64,000 nt of DNA. It comes from Cryphonectria parasitica EP155. Its lineage: Eukaryota > Ascomycota > Sordariomycetes > Diaporthales > Cryphonectriaceae. The stretch is from positions 2,908,759 to 2,972,758 of the forward strand of contig NW_024468911.1 in the NCBI RefSeq assembly GCF_011745365.1, given 5' to 3'. Shown one piece after another: positions 42,337 through 53,841 of this stretch; the stretch's first letter is position 1, and each line of letters starts with the position of its first letter. The position numbers were made by a program, and so were the translations under genes. Below the pieces are notes generated by a model. The model had not been told where the DNA came from. It did not search any database and saw only the letters and a program-made list of their open reading frames with translations.

Positions 42337-45300
42337 ATGAGCCAAGATGCGCTTATCCCACAGATAATGGAGCCCCAGGTTTCTCCTCTGCCCTCGCGGC
42401 CCACGACGCCGTTGTCTCGTCGGGCGCAACACCACTCCCCTCGGATGCAGTACCGGAGCCGCCCAGTTGCTGTCGCGGTAGACCCGGTCTCTCTCGTGAT
42501 AGCCGAGTGCATAGCGATCACCTCAGCTTGCCAAAAACATGCGCGATCTCCTCACTCGTCCGTGGCAGCCATTCTCGGCGGCGGGCCCAGTCCGGTGCAG
42601 CTGGGACCCTCGAATTCCGTGTCCCTCGGCAAGGGGAGGAGCAAGACCGCGGCAGCCAATATCACAGGCGATGGCACAGCTGACCTGGTGCGCTGGGGGC
42701 TGAGGGGGAAGAAGGGAAAGAGCATGCAAGACAATCCGTTGATCTCGGGTTTTGGAAGGCTGAGGCATGAATTGACGGGTGTGAAAGGTGCGCTCACAGT
42801 ATTGGGAGGGGATGGTATGTACAGGCGCCAGTGATCACCCAGGCTGACAAATGCCACAGATATACACAAATTCGATGCCTTGACGATGCTCTACCCCTTC
42901 CTCCAGATCGTACAGGCAAAAGGTACCGCCGCCCCTGTCACAATCCTGGCCCTGAGAGCCATACGGAAATTCCTCGCCTACGGTTTCATCTCTCCCGAGT
43001 CGCCCCGTTTCGCCGTCGCGATGCAGTCCCTGTCCGCCGCCATCACACACTGTCAGTTCGATATAAGCGATTCCGCGCAAGAGGAGGTCGTTCTCTTGAT
43101 GATCCTGCATCTGATGGAGGACATGCTCTCGGGACCGGGCGGCGACATACTGAGCGACGAAAGTGTCTGTGACATGATGGGACGTGGCCTGACGATATGT
43201 TCGCGGCCCAGGTTCTCTGAGGTGCTCAGACAGACGGCAGAAGCCTCGATGGTTCGGATGTGTCAGATCATCTTCGAGGACTTGAAGCATCTCGAGGAAG
43301 AAGCCGGAGAAGAAAGCGACGCGCTTGACAAAAAGACCAATGGGGATATGGACACTGTCAACATGGATCCATCAGCAAATGGCACCGAGATCCCGGTGTC
43401 GGCGGCGGAAACGGCCTCCGACCTACCACGAACCTCCGAGTCAGCAAGCACCGACTCGTCTGGAACGGCAGAGGCAGACCAAGCAACTATTGCATCTGAA
43501 ACCGCAACGGCAGAGTCCCTGGACCTCAGGCCTTATTCGTTGCCATCTGTCCGAGAACTGTTCAGAGTCCTCGTCAACTTTCTTGACCCACATGACCGCA
43601 AACATCCAGATACTATGAGGGTCATGGCGCTGCGGATAATACATGTCGCGCTCGAGGTCGCTGGACCATCGATCGCGAGGCACCCGGCCCTGGCAACGAT
43701 CGCCGAAGATCGGTTGTGCTTCTACCTCTTCCAACTGATACGTTCTGACCACACGGCCATCCTGCAAGAGTCCTTGCTAGTGGCGGGAACCCTCTTGTCA
43801 ACTTGCAGGGGCGTTCTGAAGCTGCAGCAGGAGAAGTTCTTGTCCTACTTGGTCGCGTGCCTTCATGTGTCCTTGGAGATCCCCCGAGAACCTGGGATTG
43901 ACCCGTCTCTTTATGCTGACATTCCTCAAACGCCAAAACTCGTCAGACCGCCCCCGTCGCAGATGGGCAGTGGCCGTGCAACACCGGTACCGGTGAGGGA
44001 ACGGCAGAGCTTAGGCCTAGAGGGTGGCGCGAGAAAGCCGGATGCAAGACAGGCAATGGTTGAGAACATCTGTGTTCTAGCACGAATGCCTACATTCCTG
44101 GTCGAGCTGTTTGTCAACTATGACTGCGACCCAAACCTCGCGGATCTGTGCGAAGATATGGTTGGTATGCTCTCGAGAAATGCCCTGCCCGACTCGGCTA
44201 CTTGGAGCACCACTAGTGTGCCCCCGTTGTGCCTCGACGCACTGTTGCGATATATCCAATCCATCACAGAAAGGCTAGACCAGCCGCCGCAGGCTGATGG
44301 CTATCCGGATCCATTACTTCTCCGGGAACAGCGGCGGAGAAAAAAGCTGATTATCAAAGGCATGAACAAGTTCAATGAGAGCACGCGGGGCGGTCTCGCT
44401 TTCTTGCAAGACAAGGGCATCATTGAGTCCGCAACAGACCCCGAATGTGTTGCTGCGTTCCTCAGGAGCACTACTCTGGCCTCAAAGAAGGTTCTGGGGG
44501 AATTTATATCTAAGAGAGGCAACGAGGCGATTCTGGACGCTTTTCTGGACTCTTTCGACTTCACTGGCAAGCGTGTCGATGAAGCATTGAGATCCCTTCT
44601 CGAGACATTTCGTCTTCCGGGCGAATCTCCGCTCATTGAGAGAATTGTGACATCGTTCTCCAAGAAATTCTTGGACAGCGATATACCTGGAGAAGTTGCA
44701 AATCCCGACGCCGCCTACGTCCTCACATATGCAACAATCATGCTCAATACCGACCAACATAACCCTAATGTCAAATCTCAAGCTCGCATGAAGGTAGAGG
44801 ATTTCGCGAGGAATCTGCGCGGAGTGAACGACGGGAAAGACTTTGCGCCCGAATATCTCCAGGCCGTCTACGATGCCATCAAAACGAACGAGATCATCTT
44901 GCCTGAGGAGCACGATAACAAGCATGCTCTGGACTACGCATGGAAGGAGTTGCTGTCCAAGACAGAAGCTGCAGGTCCTCTCATAACATGTGACACGAAC
45001 ATATATGACGCAGACATGTTTGCTGCGACATGGAGACCTATTGTCTCAACCCTGTCCTATGTTTTCATGTCTGCGACGGATGATACAGTCTTCATGCGGA
45101 TCGTATCTGGTTTCGACGAGTGCGCTCGTATTGCCGCCAAATACAACATCACGGAGGCGTTGGATCAAATCATCTACACCTTGAGCGTCATGACGACCCT
45201 TTCTACCGAGATGGTCTCCAACACAAGCCTAAACACCGAGGTCCAGGTGGATGAGAGGAGCGTGATGGTGAGCGAGCTTGCGGTTAAGCTGGGACGCAAC

Positions 45301-47509
45301 TTCAGAGCCCAGCTTGCAATCCTCGTCCTGTTCCGGGTCGTGACGTCTAAGGAGCACATCATCCGGAAAGGTTGGAAAGACGTAAGTTCTCATTTCAACA
45401 CACACTTGGTATTGACTCGTCTGACACAAGTTTATACATAGATTATTCGCATATGGCTGAACTTATTTGTGAACTCGCTCATCACGTTCTCAAGTGATCG
45501 CAGTAAACTGGCGCTGTCCAATATACCGCTGCGAACCCCACAGCAAGTCATAAATCGTGCCAACAAGCAGAACGACACCGGACTATTCTCAGCTTTCTCG
45601 AATTTCATCAGCAGCTATGCGGCGGATGACCCTCCAGAGCCTTCTCAAGAGGAGCTCGACAGCACACTCAGCACAGTGGACTGCATAAACCAGTGCCAGA
45701 TGGATGACATTTTTGCAAACATCTCGTGAGTCCATATGGTCTTCTTGTGCTTTTTCGGGGTTTCTAACACCTACCAGGAATCTACCAGATGAGAGTCTTG
45801 AGGCTCTGGTCGATGCTCTGTTAGACCAGATACCAGAGGACAGCGGATCAGAAGCCGTAATCACCGTCAAGGCCGACAATGTTCCCTCTTCATCTCCAGC
45901 TCTAGCTCAGAAGCCAAACCATGCCGTGGCCTACGACCCGGGGTTGGTCTACATCTTGGAACTCAGCACAGTACAGGCTTTGCGAGACAATTATACCGTG
46001 CAGCTGCTTGGCAAGCGCGTGGTCGATGCGCTTCAGGCCATATTACGCGATCTCAGCCACCACCATCCTATCATCATAGCAAGGACGACCTTTTACCTCT
46101 TCAGACTACTTCAAGCTAGCTATGTAAGTTCCACGAAATATCACCAAAGGAAAGCAGAGGCTCAACTCGACGTCCAGGAGTACGATTTCATCCGCGTGCC
46201 TATTCTGCTCCACACTGTCTCCAGCTTCCCTCCCGAGCTTCTCAGGAAGACATCCAAACTCATCCTCCAAGGAATTAAGCTTTGTGTTGACGAGCCCGGC
46301 CCGCTGCGAAATGAGATGATGACCTCGCCGGACTTCTGGGCCATTCTTCGCAATCTTTCAACAGTCCCGCAAGTCGCGCCCGTCGTCTTCGATATACTTG
46401 AGACCGGTGTGATGCCGCCCTCCACGGCCATCATGGCGGACAACTATGAGGCAGCCATCACTCTGCTGAATGAGTTCGCCTCTGCCGCGAGCGCGACCGT
46501 GACTAAGGAGCCCAAGCCTGATCGCAGGCAACCGCGGAAAGCAGCGAGCCGCCCCAATTCCGCGAAAGCGGAAGCTTCCAAGTACGTTTTCATTTCCCCA
46601 GCGATTGAAACTGCACGCGCTGACCTTACAAAGTGAAAGCCCTGTTGTCCAGCGGGGCATCAAGGCTGTCAATATCATCTACAGCATGACCTCGCGCATC
46701 CCGCAACTCATTGAGCAGTCTCACCTGGAGACAAATGAGGGTAAGCAGAGCTGGCACATTTCCTCATCAACCTGCAATGTCTGACATGTCACCAGCGTGG
46801 TCTGCGTATTGGCTGCCTATATTCGAGGCGCTCACAACGCAGTGCACAAACCCGCGCCGAGAAGTACGCCAGCTGGCGTTCAATTCTCTACAGCGTGCGC
46901 TGTTTTCGCCTGAGTTGACGTCGAGTGATCATCGCGAATGGACCGCGATCTTTGGCGAGGTCCTTTTCCCGTTGATTCTGAAGTTGCTGAAGCCCGAGGT
47001 CTTCTCCACCGACAGGGACGGCATGAGCGAGACGAGAGTCCAGGCGGCTTCTCTTCTTTGCAAAGTATTTCTCCAATACTTGGTGCTCCTGTCTGAATGG
47101 GATGGCATGTTGGATCTTTGGCTCAAGATCATTGACATCATGGACCGTCTCATGAACAGTGGACAAGGAGACAGTCTGGTGAGTCACTCCTGTATTCCTT
47201 CCTCATATATGCAATGTGTGCATCTGCTGACACTGTTGACTACAGGAGGAGGCTGTTCCGGAGAATCTCAAGAATGTGCTCCTATTCATGTCGAGCAACG
47301 GTTATCTAGTGCCACCAAGCAAGGACCCATCCAAGGAGAAAATATGGTCGGAATCTTGGAAACGTATAGACCGGTTCTTGCCGGATCTGAGGAAAGATCT
47401 TGCGCTGGATGTGGAAGAAGAACAGCAGACCAAGGAGGCGGCAGCAGCAGCAGACCCTCCTCCACCTCCAGCAGAAGAAGGAGAGAAGGCCGACGAGAAG
47501 TCAGCATGA
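42337..47509 (+). CDS. GEA2: Arf guanine nucleotide exchange factor, Gea/GBF1 class
   Basis: Large Sec7-domain protein that loads GTP on Arf1 at the early Golgi, starting COPI coat formation. Model: 42337-42787, 42860-45381, 45442-45725, 45778-46123, 46178-46581, 46634-46740, 46796-47178 and 47246-47509, 1586 aa. The DCB domain region holds DPVSLVIAECIAITSACQK and DNPLISGFGRLRHELTGVK, spliced to DIHKFDALTMLYPFLQ. The HUS box region is around NYDCDPNLADLCEDMVGML. The Sec7 domain has the FRLPGES loop with catalytic Glu739 and YATIMLNTDQHNPNV. C-terminal HDS regions follow, ending in a Glu/Pro tail. The first intron uses a GTGCGC donor. Intron 4 (46124-46177, 54 nt) is open in frame, so its retention would add 18 residues. 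The start could also be the ATG at 42367. Confidence 0.93.
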
Positions 47510-47992
47510 GAATAGAAATGACGACCTGGATGTACTAGGCGGACTCTGTGCATTATTATTATTCTATAAACGGCATGAGAAAATAGACTACCTACATGAG
47601 ACGCAATGGAAGACCACCCTTCAATCTTGATGTCTCGTGACTACAGCCGACAGCATTTCTCTAAGTAGAGTCTACTCAGCTACCATAAACCACGAGGTGT
47701 ATATCGGTTGGTTTCAATCAAAATCTAGAATTTGTAGGTGCATGGGACTCACATTCAATTTTGGTAAGTGGTGTAGACAATAGTATAGTACGGTGCGAAT
47801 ATACAGTATGAAAGGTTAATAAACTGTATGACCGGAGTTGGGGGCTAAAGCTCGTTCTACTTCCAGGCACGAAACAACACCAAGCTCATTCGTTTTCCCT
47901 TCGCGACGCAACGACTTTCACTTCTCTCAACCACCACGTCCACTTGGTCTGATCCCTCCTGAGTCTTAAAAAGCTGGAGACAACATAGCAAT
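47510..47992. other. intergenic, GEA / U1A-like
   Basis: 483 bp with no gene; contains the 3' flank of the Arf-GEF (AT-rich, 47545-47830) and the promoter of the RRM protein. Confidence 0.5.
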
Positions 47993-48923
47993 ATGGCAAC
48001 TCAAGGAGCACCAGTCACCACGTATGTGTCATTGCACCCCGACACTACGTAGGTAGAAGATGGTTGTGTGGCTAACCTTTCTGTCTCCCAATCACAGCGT
48101 ATATGTACGGAACCTCGAGGAGCGCGTCAAGCCCGACCCGCTCAAGGAGGCCCTCCGTGTCATTTTCTCCGAGTTCGGCAATGTCATCGACATTGTAGCC
48201 AAGACGAACCTCAAGGCCAAGGGCCAGGCGTTCATCGTCTACGACAATCCCGAGTCGGCGCGCCAGGCTATCGAGGAGGCGGATGGGTTCGACCTGTTCG
48301 ACAAGCCGATGCAGGTCGCGTTGGCGAGGACGAGGAGTGACGCCACGGTGCAGGCGTTTGAGAGCGAGGAGGCGTTGGAGCTGCACAAGAGGAAGAGAAC
48401 AGCGGAGAAAGGTAAGGGTCCCCCCCCCCCCCGCCCTTCGACTTCACACACCTTCGACATGCTGCCCGAATCGATAAACCCCATGCAAAGAACTCGTGCA
48501 ATTTTGCTAACATGGACGCTTTTCCCCCACGCCTTTACAGAGCGGAAGAAGGCTCTCGAGGCAGAACAACAACGCCTCAAGCGGCCTGCAACAGATCAAG
48601 GCGGCCGCCCACCAAAAACCAGCCGAGGTGCCGGCCTCAAGGCCACCGGCCCCGCCGCCGCCACTGTTGTGCCCGACGAGTACCTCCCTCCGAACAAGAT
48701 TCTCTTCGTTCAGCACCTGCCCGATGACTGCGATGTCGAGGCTCTCACTGGCATATTCGGCCACTTTGAGGGCTTCCGCGAGGTCCGTCTGGTACCTGGA
48801 CGGCGCGGTATTGCATTTGTAGAGTACGAGAACGAGGCGGGTGCTATCAGCGCCAAGGAGAGTACAGCGGGCATGCAGCTCGACGGCGGCAAGAACATCA
48901 AGGTCACATACCAGAGGCAGTAA
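47993..48923 (+). CDS. U1A/U2B''-type spliceosomal RRM protein
   Basis: Two-RRM protein of the U1A/U2B''/SNF group that binds U1 or U2 snRNA stem-loops. Model: 47993-48021, 48098-48411 and 48541-48923, 241 aa. Exon 1 gives MATQGAPVTT, spliced to VYVRNLEERVKPDPLKEAL (RNP2). RNP1 of the first RRM is KGQAFIVYDNPESARQAIE, followed by FDKPMQVALARTRSDA. The linker is basic and Ala/Pro-rich. The second RRM has ILFVQHLPDDCDVEALTGIF and GIAFVEYENEAGA, ending KNIKVTYQR. Intron 2 (129 nt) carries a C13 run and is partly in frame. Most fungi have one such protein, so whether it binds U1, U2 or both cannot be told from sequence. Convergent with VMA8. Confidence 0.93.
48420..48432. repeat. poly-C run in intron
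   Basis: C13 eight nucleotides after the donor of intron 2 of the U1A/U2B''-type gene. Confidence 0.9.
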
Positions 48924-49144
48924 GGACAGGCAGGGTCTTCTCCTTTCGAGTTAAAATTAGATGCAAGAATTGGCTCTCAGGATGGATGGTGGTATGATTA
49001 TAATACAGGCAGACTGGCAGGCGCTTGGCGTAAGGCAGAAAATATGATACTAACTCCATACATGATCCCATTGGTCCTCTTTGTGTTCGTGCGCGTAGAT
49101 GGACGTGCCACAATGTACACACTAGCTTGGCACGCGCGGCTGGT

Positions 49145-50307
49145 TTAGAAGATGACATCCTCTTCCTCTTCGGCCCCGAGAATGTCTGCTGGGCCGGAAT
49201 CCTGATCACCATCGTTCTCCTTCTTGCCCTGCGCCTCCTTCCTGGCCTTCATCTCGGCATCCGCTGCAGCGTTGTCTCGCTGCTTCTTGTTGGCGACCTT
49301 CTTCAAGCGGTAGAACTCCTCTCTGTCCACCTCGTCAAGTTCGGAGTTGATATCTTTACTGTATGTCAGCCACGGTTGCCCAGAAAATCTCGGATAGCCC
49401 AGAATTCCTCCAATAAAACCCACATTTGATTGTATTCTCAGTTCGAGGAATGATGACGTGTTCACTGTGCCCCAGGTCAGCATCTCCATATATACAGGGG
49501 GAGTCCTTGGGGGGGTTCATGTACATAGCATTCACTGCAAATAGGTCAGCAATAGAGCTCAATATCTAGATCCAGGGGAGAAGGGGGGGGGGGGCTCACC
49601 TCTTCGGTTCACAACCTTGATAACCTCGTCCAGGATCACGAAAGCAGTCTGCAGGCTGGCAAGCTCCACAAGCGCCTCGACTGCCCTGGCATACGTCTCG
49701 CGGCATCTCTGTACCTGCTGGCCACCCTTACCAAGACCCGTCATGGCGAAGTCGTTGATGCCCTCCTCCGTGTAGCTCTCGAAGGCGGGCAGCAGCACAC
49801 CGGAGACGTTCTCCTGCTTTGAACGGACGCGGAAGCGTGCCTGCTTGACCGACTCTTGCACCTGGTAGCCAATATCACCGCCCACGGCATATGTGACCTC
49901 GGCGAGGGAGAAGGAGGCGATCTGCATGACCCGGCCCATCTTGCGCTTGGCTTCGTCGATTCGACGTGTGATTTCTGTGCGCTGTACGTCAGACAACTGG
50001 TCAGAAGGCTTATGGGAACGTCTCAAATCTCGGTACCTCGGAAGCGCCTGTCACGCAGCAGCATATTAGCAGATGTTGTGCAGTCGGAGAATCATGTGGT
50101 AGGTGTGCGTACTTGGTGAGAGCTTCACTCTTCCTCTTCAACAGACTGTGGCCCTGCTCGGCTCCCTTGAGCTTGGCCTTCATTATTCCCAGACTCTGCC
50201 GAGTCGGGAAGACCGCCTCTCTGTCCTATTATGCCGTATGAGCTTCCAGTCACGGCATGTCTTGTCTGACGACGGATCACGGTGGGTCTTACTCCTGCTC
50301 CTGACAT
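49145..50307 (-). CDS. VMA8: V-type H+-ATPase subunit D
   Basis: Central-stalk subunit of the V1 sector that couples ATP hydrolysis to rotation for vacuolar acidification. Model: 50307-50293, 50225-50113, 50047-50037, 49974-49600, 49534-49525, 49464-49424 and 49353-49145; 257 aa, against 256 in yeast. Exons of 15, 11, 10 and 41 nt are included because each is needed for family continuity. They give MSGAGDREAVFPTRQSLGI, SEALTKRFREITRRIDEAK, then GRVMQIASFSLAEVTYAVG and QENVSGVLLPAFES. The tiny fifth exon gives NRRVNAIEHVIIPRTENTI and the last junction KYINSELDEVDREEFYRLK. Two long helices form the stalk coiled coil. All exon phases are consistent. It is divergent from SYF1 by 583 bp. Confidence 0.93.
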
Positions 50308-50890
50308 CGTGACGATCCGTTAAGCGACTGCACAAATTCCAACAAACGGTTCGCAAAACGCCTGATTTCCAATGGATAGTTCGTGGTACAAGTTGAAAAG
50401 TAGCCGGCTGCGCGTGCGTCGAGAGAGTGCGATTGAATCGTCGTTATCTGGTGTCGTTGGAAGCTGGGTAAGGAGGGTCTATTTCTGGAGCTTGGTGTCG
50501 TCAGTAAGACCGGCCGGCATAGAGTACTACGGTCAACAGCTCTAGAGGTGGGGAAATCATAGTAGGAATAGTGAGCACTAGGTGGTATCGCTGCCCATAG
50601 TACAGGCCCAACCACAGCGCCAGAACCGTGCTCAGCGGCTGAGTGGGTCGACCTTTTCGGCAGCTACTGCCGTTGAACCAGGCCAGCGCCAACGCGCTCT
50701 CTCGAAAAATTGGCCCAGCCTTTAACTTACAACGTCGCTCAAGACCATCGTCCACCAGCGCCCAGCACGCCCCGTCCCATCCTCACCTCGAACGCCCGAA
50801 CAGCAATGTCCTAGGCCAGGACCTCAGCCTTAAAGCTGACTTCTGCTCACGCCCGTGCGGCTGTTCCCCCCCGCCGCAGCCTCGAGCACA
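50308..50890. promoter_or_regulatory. divergent promoter, VMA8 / SYF1
   Basis: 583 bp between two divergent start codons. The SYF1 side from about 50640 is an open frame but lacks an ATG that would extend the protein. No distinct element was recognised. Confidence 0.45.
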
Positions 50891-53395
50891 ATGCCCGCCA
50901 TGCCGTCAACCGCGCTCCTAAACAACGGCGTTGCGCGCAAGCCCGATCTGTCTCTCGTGTCCGACGACGACCTTGTCTACGAGCAGGACATACAGCGTAG
51001 CCCCGGCAGCATAAAACCATGGCTGGCGTACATCGAGTTCAAGCTCCAGCACGGCACCGTGCAGGAGCAGGCCTACGTCCTCGAGCGCGCCTGTAACCAG
51101 TTGCCGCGGTCCTACAAGCTGTGGAAACCTTACCTCACCTTCCGGACCAAGCACGTCTCCAAGCTTAACGCTGCCGTGTTCGCCTCTGAATATCGCAAGG
51201 TTAATGCGCTTTTTGAGCGGGCGCTGATCCTGCTCAACAAGATGCCGAGGATATGGGAGATGTACCTCAAGTTTTTGATGCTTCAGCCCCTCGTCACGCT
51301 GACGCGACACACCTTCGATCGCGCCCTGAGAGCGCTTCCTTTGACCCAGCACAACAGGATATGGGCACTCTACCGACCATTTGCAAACTCGGCCGGCGGC
51401 TTGACGGCGGTCAAGATCTGGCGGCGATACATGCAGGTTCATCCAGAAGACGCAGAGGACTTCATCGAGCTGCTCGTCCAAGAGGGCCTCTATAATGAGG
51501 CCATCCACAAGTACATATCCGTACTCAACAACCCGCGGTTCCAGAGCAAGAACGGAAGAGGGCACTACGAGCTGTGGAGCGAGATGGTGGACCTCATCGT
51601 CGAGCACGCCGCCACAGTTGAGACAGGCCACGAGACGGGAATCGACGTCGAGCGAATTATACGGAGTGGGATTGAGAAATTCGCGGACCAGAGGGGCAAG
51701 TTGTGGGTTGGACTCGCGTCGTACTGGATGAGGAGGGGGAGCTTCGAGCGAGCAAGAGACACATTCGAGGAGGGCATCACAACCGTTATGACCGTTCGCG
51801 ACTTCACCCTGGTTTTCGACTCATACGCCGAGTTCGAAGAGTCCATCATAGGCGCACTGATGGAGGTCGCACAGACTCGCGGCGAGCAGGGGATTGTTGA
51901 CGAAAATGCAGACTTCGACTTGGACATCCGGATGATGAGGTTCGAGCATCTGATGGATCGCCGCCCATTTCTCTTGAACGATGTACTGCTGCGCCAGAAC
52001 CCAAACAATGTCAACGAGTGGGAGAAACGCGTGGCATTATGGGGTGACAACAAGGTACAGGTTGTGCAGACATATACGGATGCCATCGCGGCGATACAAC
52101 CTAAAAAGGCCGTCGGGGCCTTCCATCAACTCTGGGCAAACTATGCCAAGTTTTACGAGAAGGGAGGCGATGTCAGAAACGCACGGATCATCATGGAGAA
52201 GGCCGTCAAGGTGCCATTCAAGTCCGTGGCCGAGCTGGCCGACATGTGGATCGAGTGGGCAGAGATGGAGTTGCGAAACGAGAATTTCGACGAGGCTGTC
52301 AAGATCATGGCCAAGGCGGTACAGTCACCTAAGCGCTCGACAGTGGACTATTTCGACGAGACGCTTTCACCACAGCAAAGAGTCCACAAGAGCTGGAAAC
52401 TGTGGAGCTTCTACGTCGACCTGGTAGAAAGCGTCAGCTCCCTTGAGGAAACGAAGAAAGTCTACGAGAGGATATTTGAGCTTCGGATCGCCACACCACA
52501 GACGGTGGTCAACTATGCCAATCTACTGGAGGAAAACAATTATTACGAGGAATCTTTCAAGATATACGAACGCGGCCTCGATCTCTTCAGCTACCCGGTT
52601 GCCTTTGAGCTGTGGAATCTATACCTCACCAAAGCCGTGGACCGAGAAATTGGCATCGAAAGGCTGCGAGACCTGTTTGAGCAAGCCATTGAGGACTGTC
52701 CGCCAAAGTTTGCCAAAGTTCTGTACCTAATGTATGGAAACCTGGAAGAGGAGCGGGGCCTCGCTCGACACGCAATGCGCATCTACGAGAGAGCGACAAG
52801 AGCAGTAGCGGATGAGGACCGCGCGGACATGTTTAATTTCTACATCACCAAGTCGGCGTCCAACTTTGGCCTGCCGTCAACCAGACCAATCTACGAGCGA
52901 GCCATCGCCGCCCTACCAGACAGCGAGGCACGCGATATGTGTCTCAAGTTTGCGGACATGGAGAAGAGACTGGGCGAGATCGATCGTGCCCGCGCCATCT
53001 ACGGACACGCCTCGCAGTTTTGCGACCCACGCACCAACCCAGACTTCTGGACCAAGTGGGAGCGTTTCGAGGTGCAGCACGGAAACGAGGATACGTTCAA
53101 GGAGATGCGCCGGATCAAGCGCAGTGTCCAGGCGCAGTACAACACCGATGTCAACTTCATCGCATCACAGGCCATCGCAAGGAGTCAGGCGGCGGCGGCA
53201 GCAGCACAGGCGCAAGGAGAAGGCGGCGGGGGCGAGGCGGACCAGGAGGTCATGGACGCCATGGCGGCACTGGAGAGACAAGCTCGGGCGCCTGTCGGCT
53301 TCGTTGCCGCAGAAGACAACCCCAGAGGCGAACCGGCCGCCCAACCCGTGGCCGCGAACCCGGATGCGATTGAACTTGATGATATGGACGAATGA
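50891..53395 (+). CDS. SYF1: pre-mRNA-splicing factor SYF1 (XAB2)
   Basis: Component of the NineTeen complex at the catalytic spliceosome, acting as a helical scaffold. Single exon, 834 aa (yeast 859, human XAB2 855). The start is the ATG at 50891; the open frame upstream contains no ATG that extends it. It consists of half-a-TPR (HAT) repeats throughout, with Trp/Tyr/Glu landmarks such as PGSIKPWLAYIEFKLQ, LPRSYKLWKPYLTFR, MPRIWEMYLKFLMLQP, RIWALYRPFANSAGGLTAV, ADMWIEWAEMELRNENFD, HKSWKLWSFYVDLVES, FELWNLYLTKAVDREIGIE and DFWTKWERFEVQHGNED. The C-terminus has an Ala/Gln stretch, a Gly run and an acidic end (ELDDMDE). No intron signals are needed. Confidence 0.96.
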   Translation: MPAMPSTALLNNGVARKPDLSLVSDDDLVYEQDIQRSPGSIKPWLAYIEFKLQHGTVQEQAYVLERACNQLPRSYKLWKPYLTFRTKHVSKLNAAVFASEYRKVNALFERALILLNKMPRIWEMYLKFLMLQPLVTLTRHTFDRALRALPLTQHNRIWALYRPFANSAGGLTAVKIWRRYMQVHPEDAEDFIELLVQEGLYNEAIHKYISVLNNPRFQSKNGRGHYELWSEMVDLIVEHAATVETGHETGIDVERIIRSGIEKFADQRGKLWVGLASYWMRRGSFERARDTFEEGITTVMTVRDFTLVFDSYAEFEESIIGALMEVAQTRGEQGIVDENADFDLDIRMMRFEHLMDRRPFLLNDVLLRQNPNNVNEWEKRVALWGDNKVQVVQTYTDAIAAIQPKKAVGAFHQLWANYAKFYEKGGDVRNARIIMEKAVKVPFKSVAELADMWIEWAEMELRNENFDEAVKIMAKAVQSPKRSTVDYFDETLSPQQRVHKSWKLWSFYVDLVESVSSLEETKKVYERIFELRIATPQTVVNYANLLEENNYYEESFKIYERGLDLFSYPVAFELWNLYLTKAVDREIGIERLRDLFEQAIEDCPPKFAKVLYLMYGNLEEERGLARHAMRIYERATRAVADEDRADMFNFYITKSASNFGLPSTRPIYERAIAALPDSEARDMCLKFADMEKRLGEIDRARAIYGHASQFCDPRTNPDFWTKWERFEVQHGNEDTFKEMRRIKRSVQAQYNTDVNFIASQAIARSQAAAAAAQAQGEGGGGEADQEVMDAMAALERQARAPVGFVAAEDNPRGEPAAQPVAANPDAIELDDMDE

Positions 53396-53841
53396 TAGAT
53401 ATTTGATTTATGTCGGCCAGATATAGGGCAACGATGGGGCCGGCAAACCTGGGGCGGCAAGGCACCAACAAAAACACTACTGGAAGACGCCCACTTTGGT
53501 TTACTCCTAGTCATTTCCCTGCGTCCAGGCATGACGACCCAAGGGGGCAGAAATGCACCGCCTTTACGTTTTCTTTTCCATGGCAGTCAACTTTATTCAA
53601 TTGAAAAAGATATTTACTAACTCCCCGGGAACAAACACCAACATTGTCGTGTGCAATATGTGCCATCCCCAACCCTTCTGGCCTTTTACTTGTATTACTC
53701 AACAACGCCAGCCAGCCTTCTCGAAATTTCAGAGAACCCATCCAAAATTGGTGCCCAACGCCTTTTTTTGGGCTTTGGCGACGGAGGTTGTCATTCATCA
53801 TCACCACTATCTGGGCGGCGGCGTCTTCTTGTCTCCTTCAC
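53396..53841. other. convergent 3' intergenic region
   Basis: 446 bp between SYF1 and the small gene on the opposite strand; no gene supported. Confidence 0.5.
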
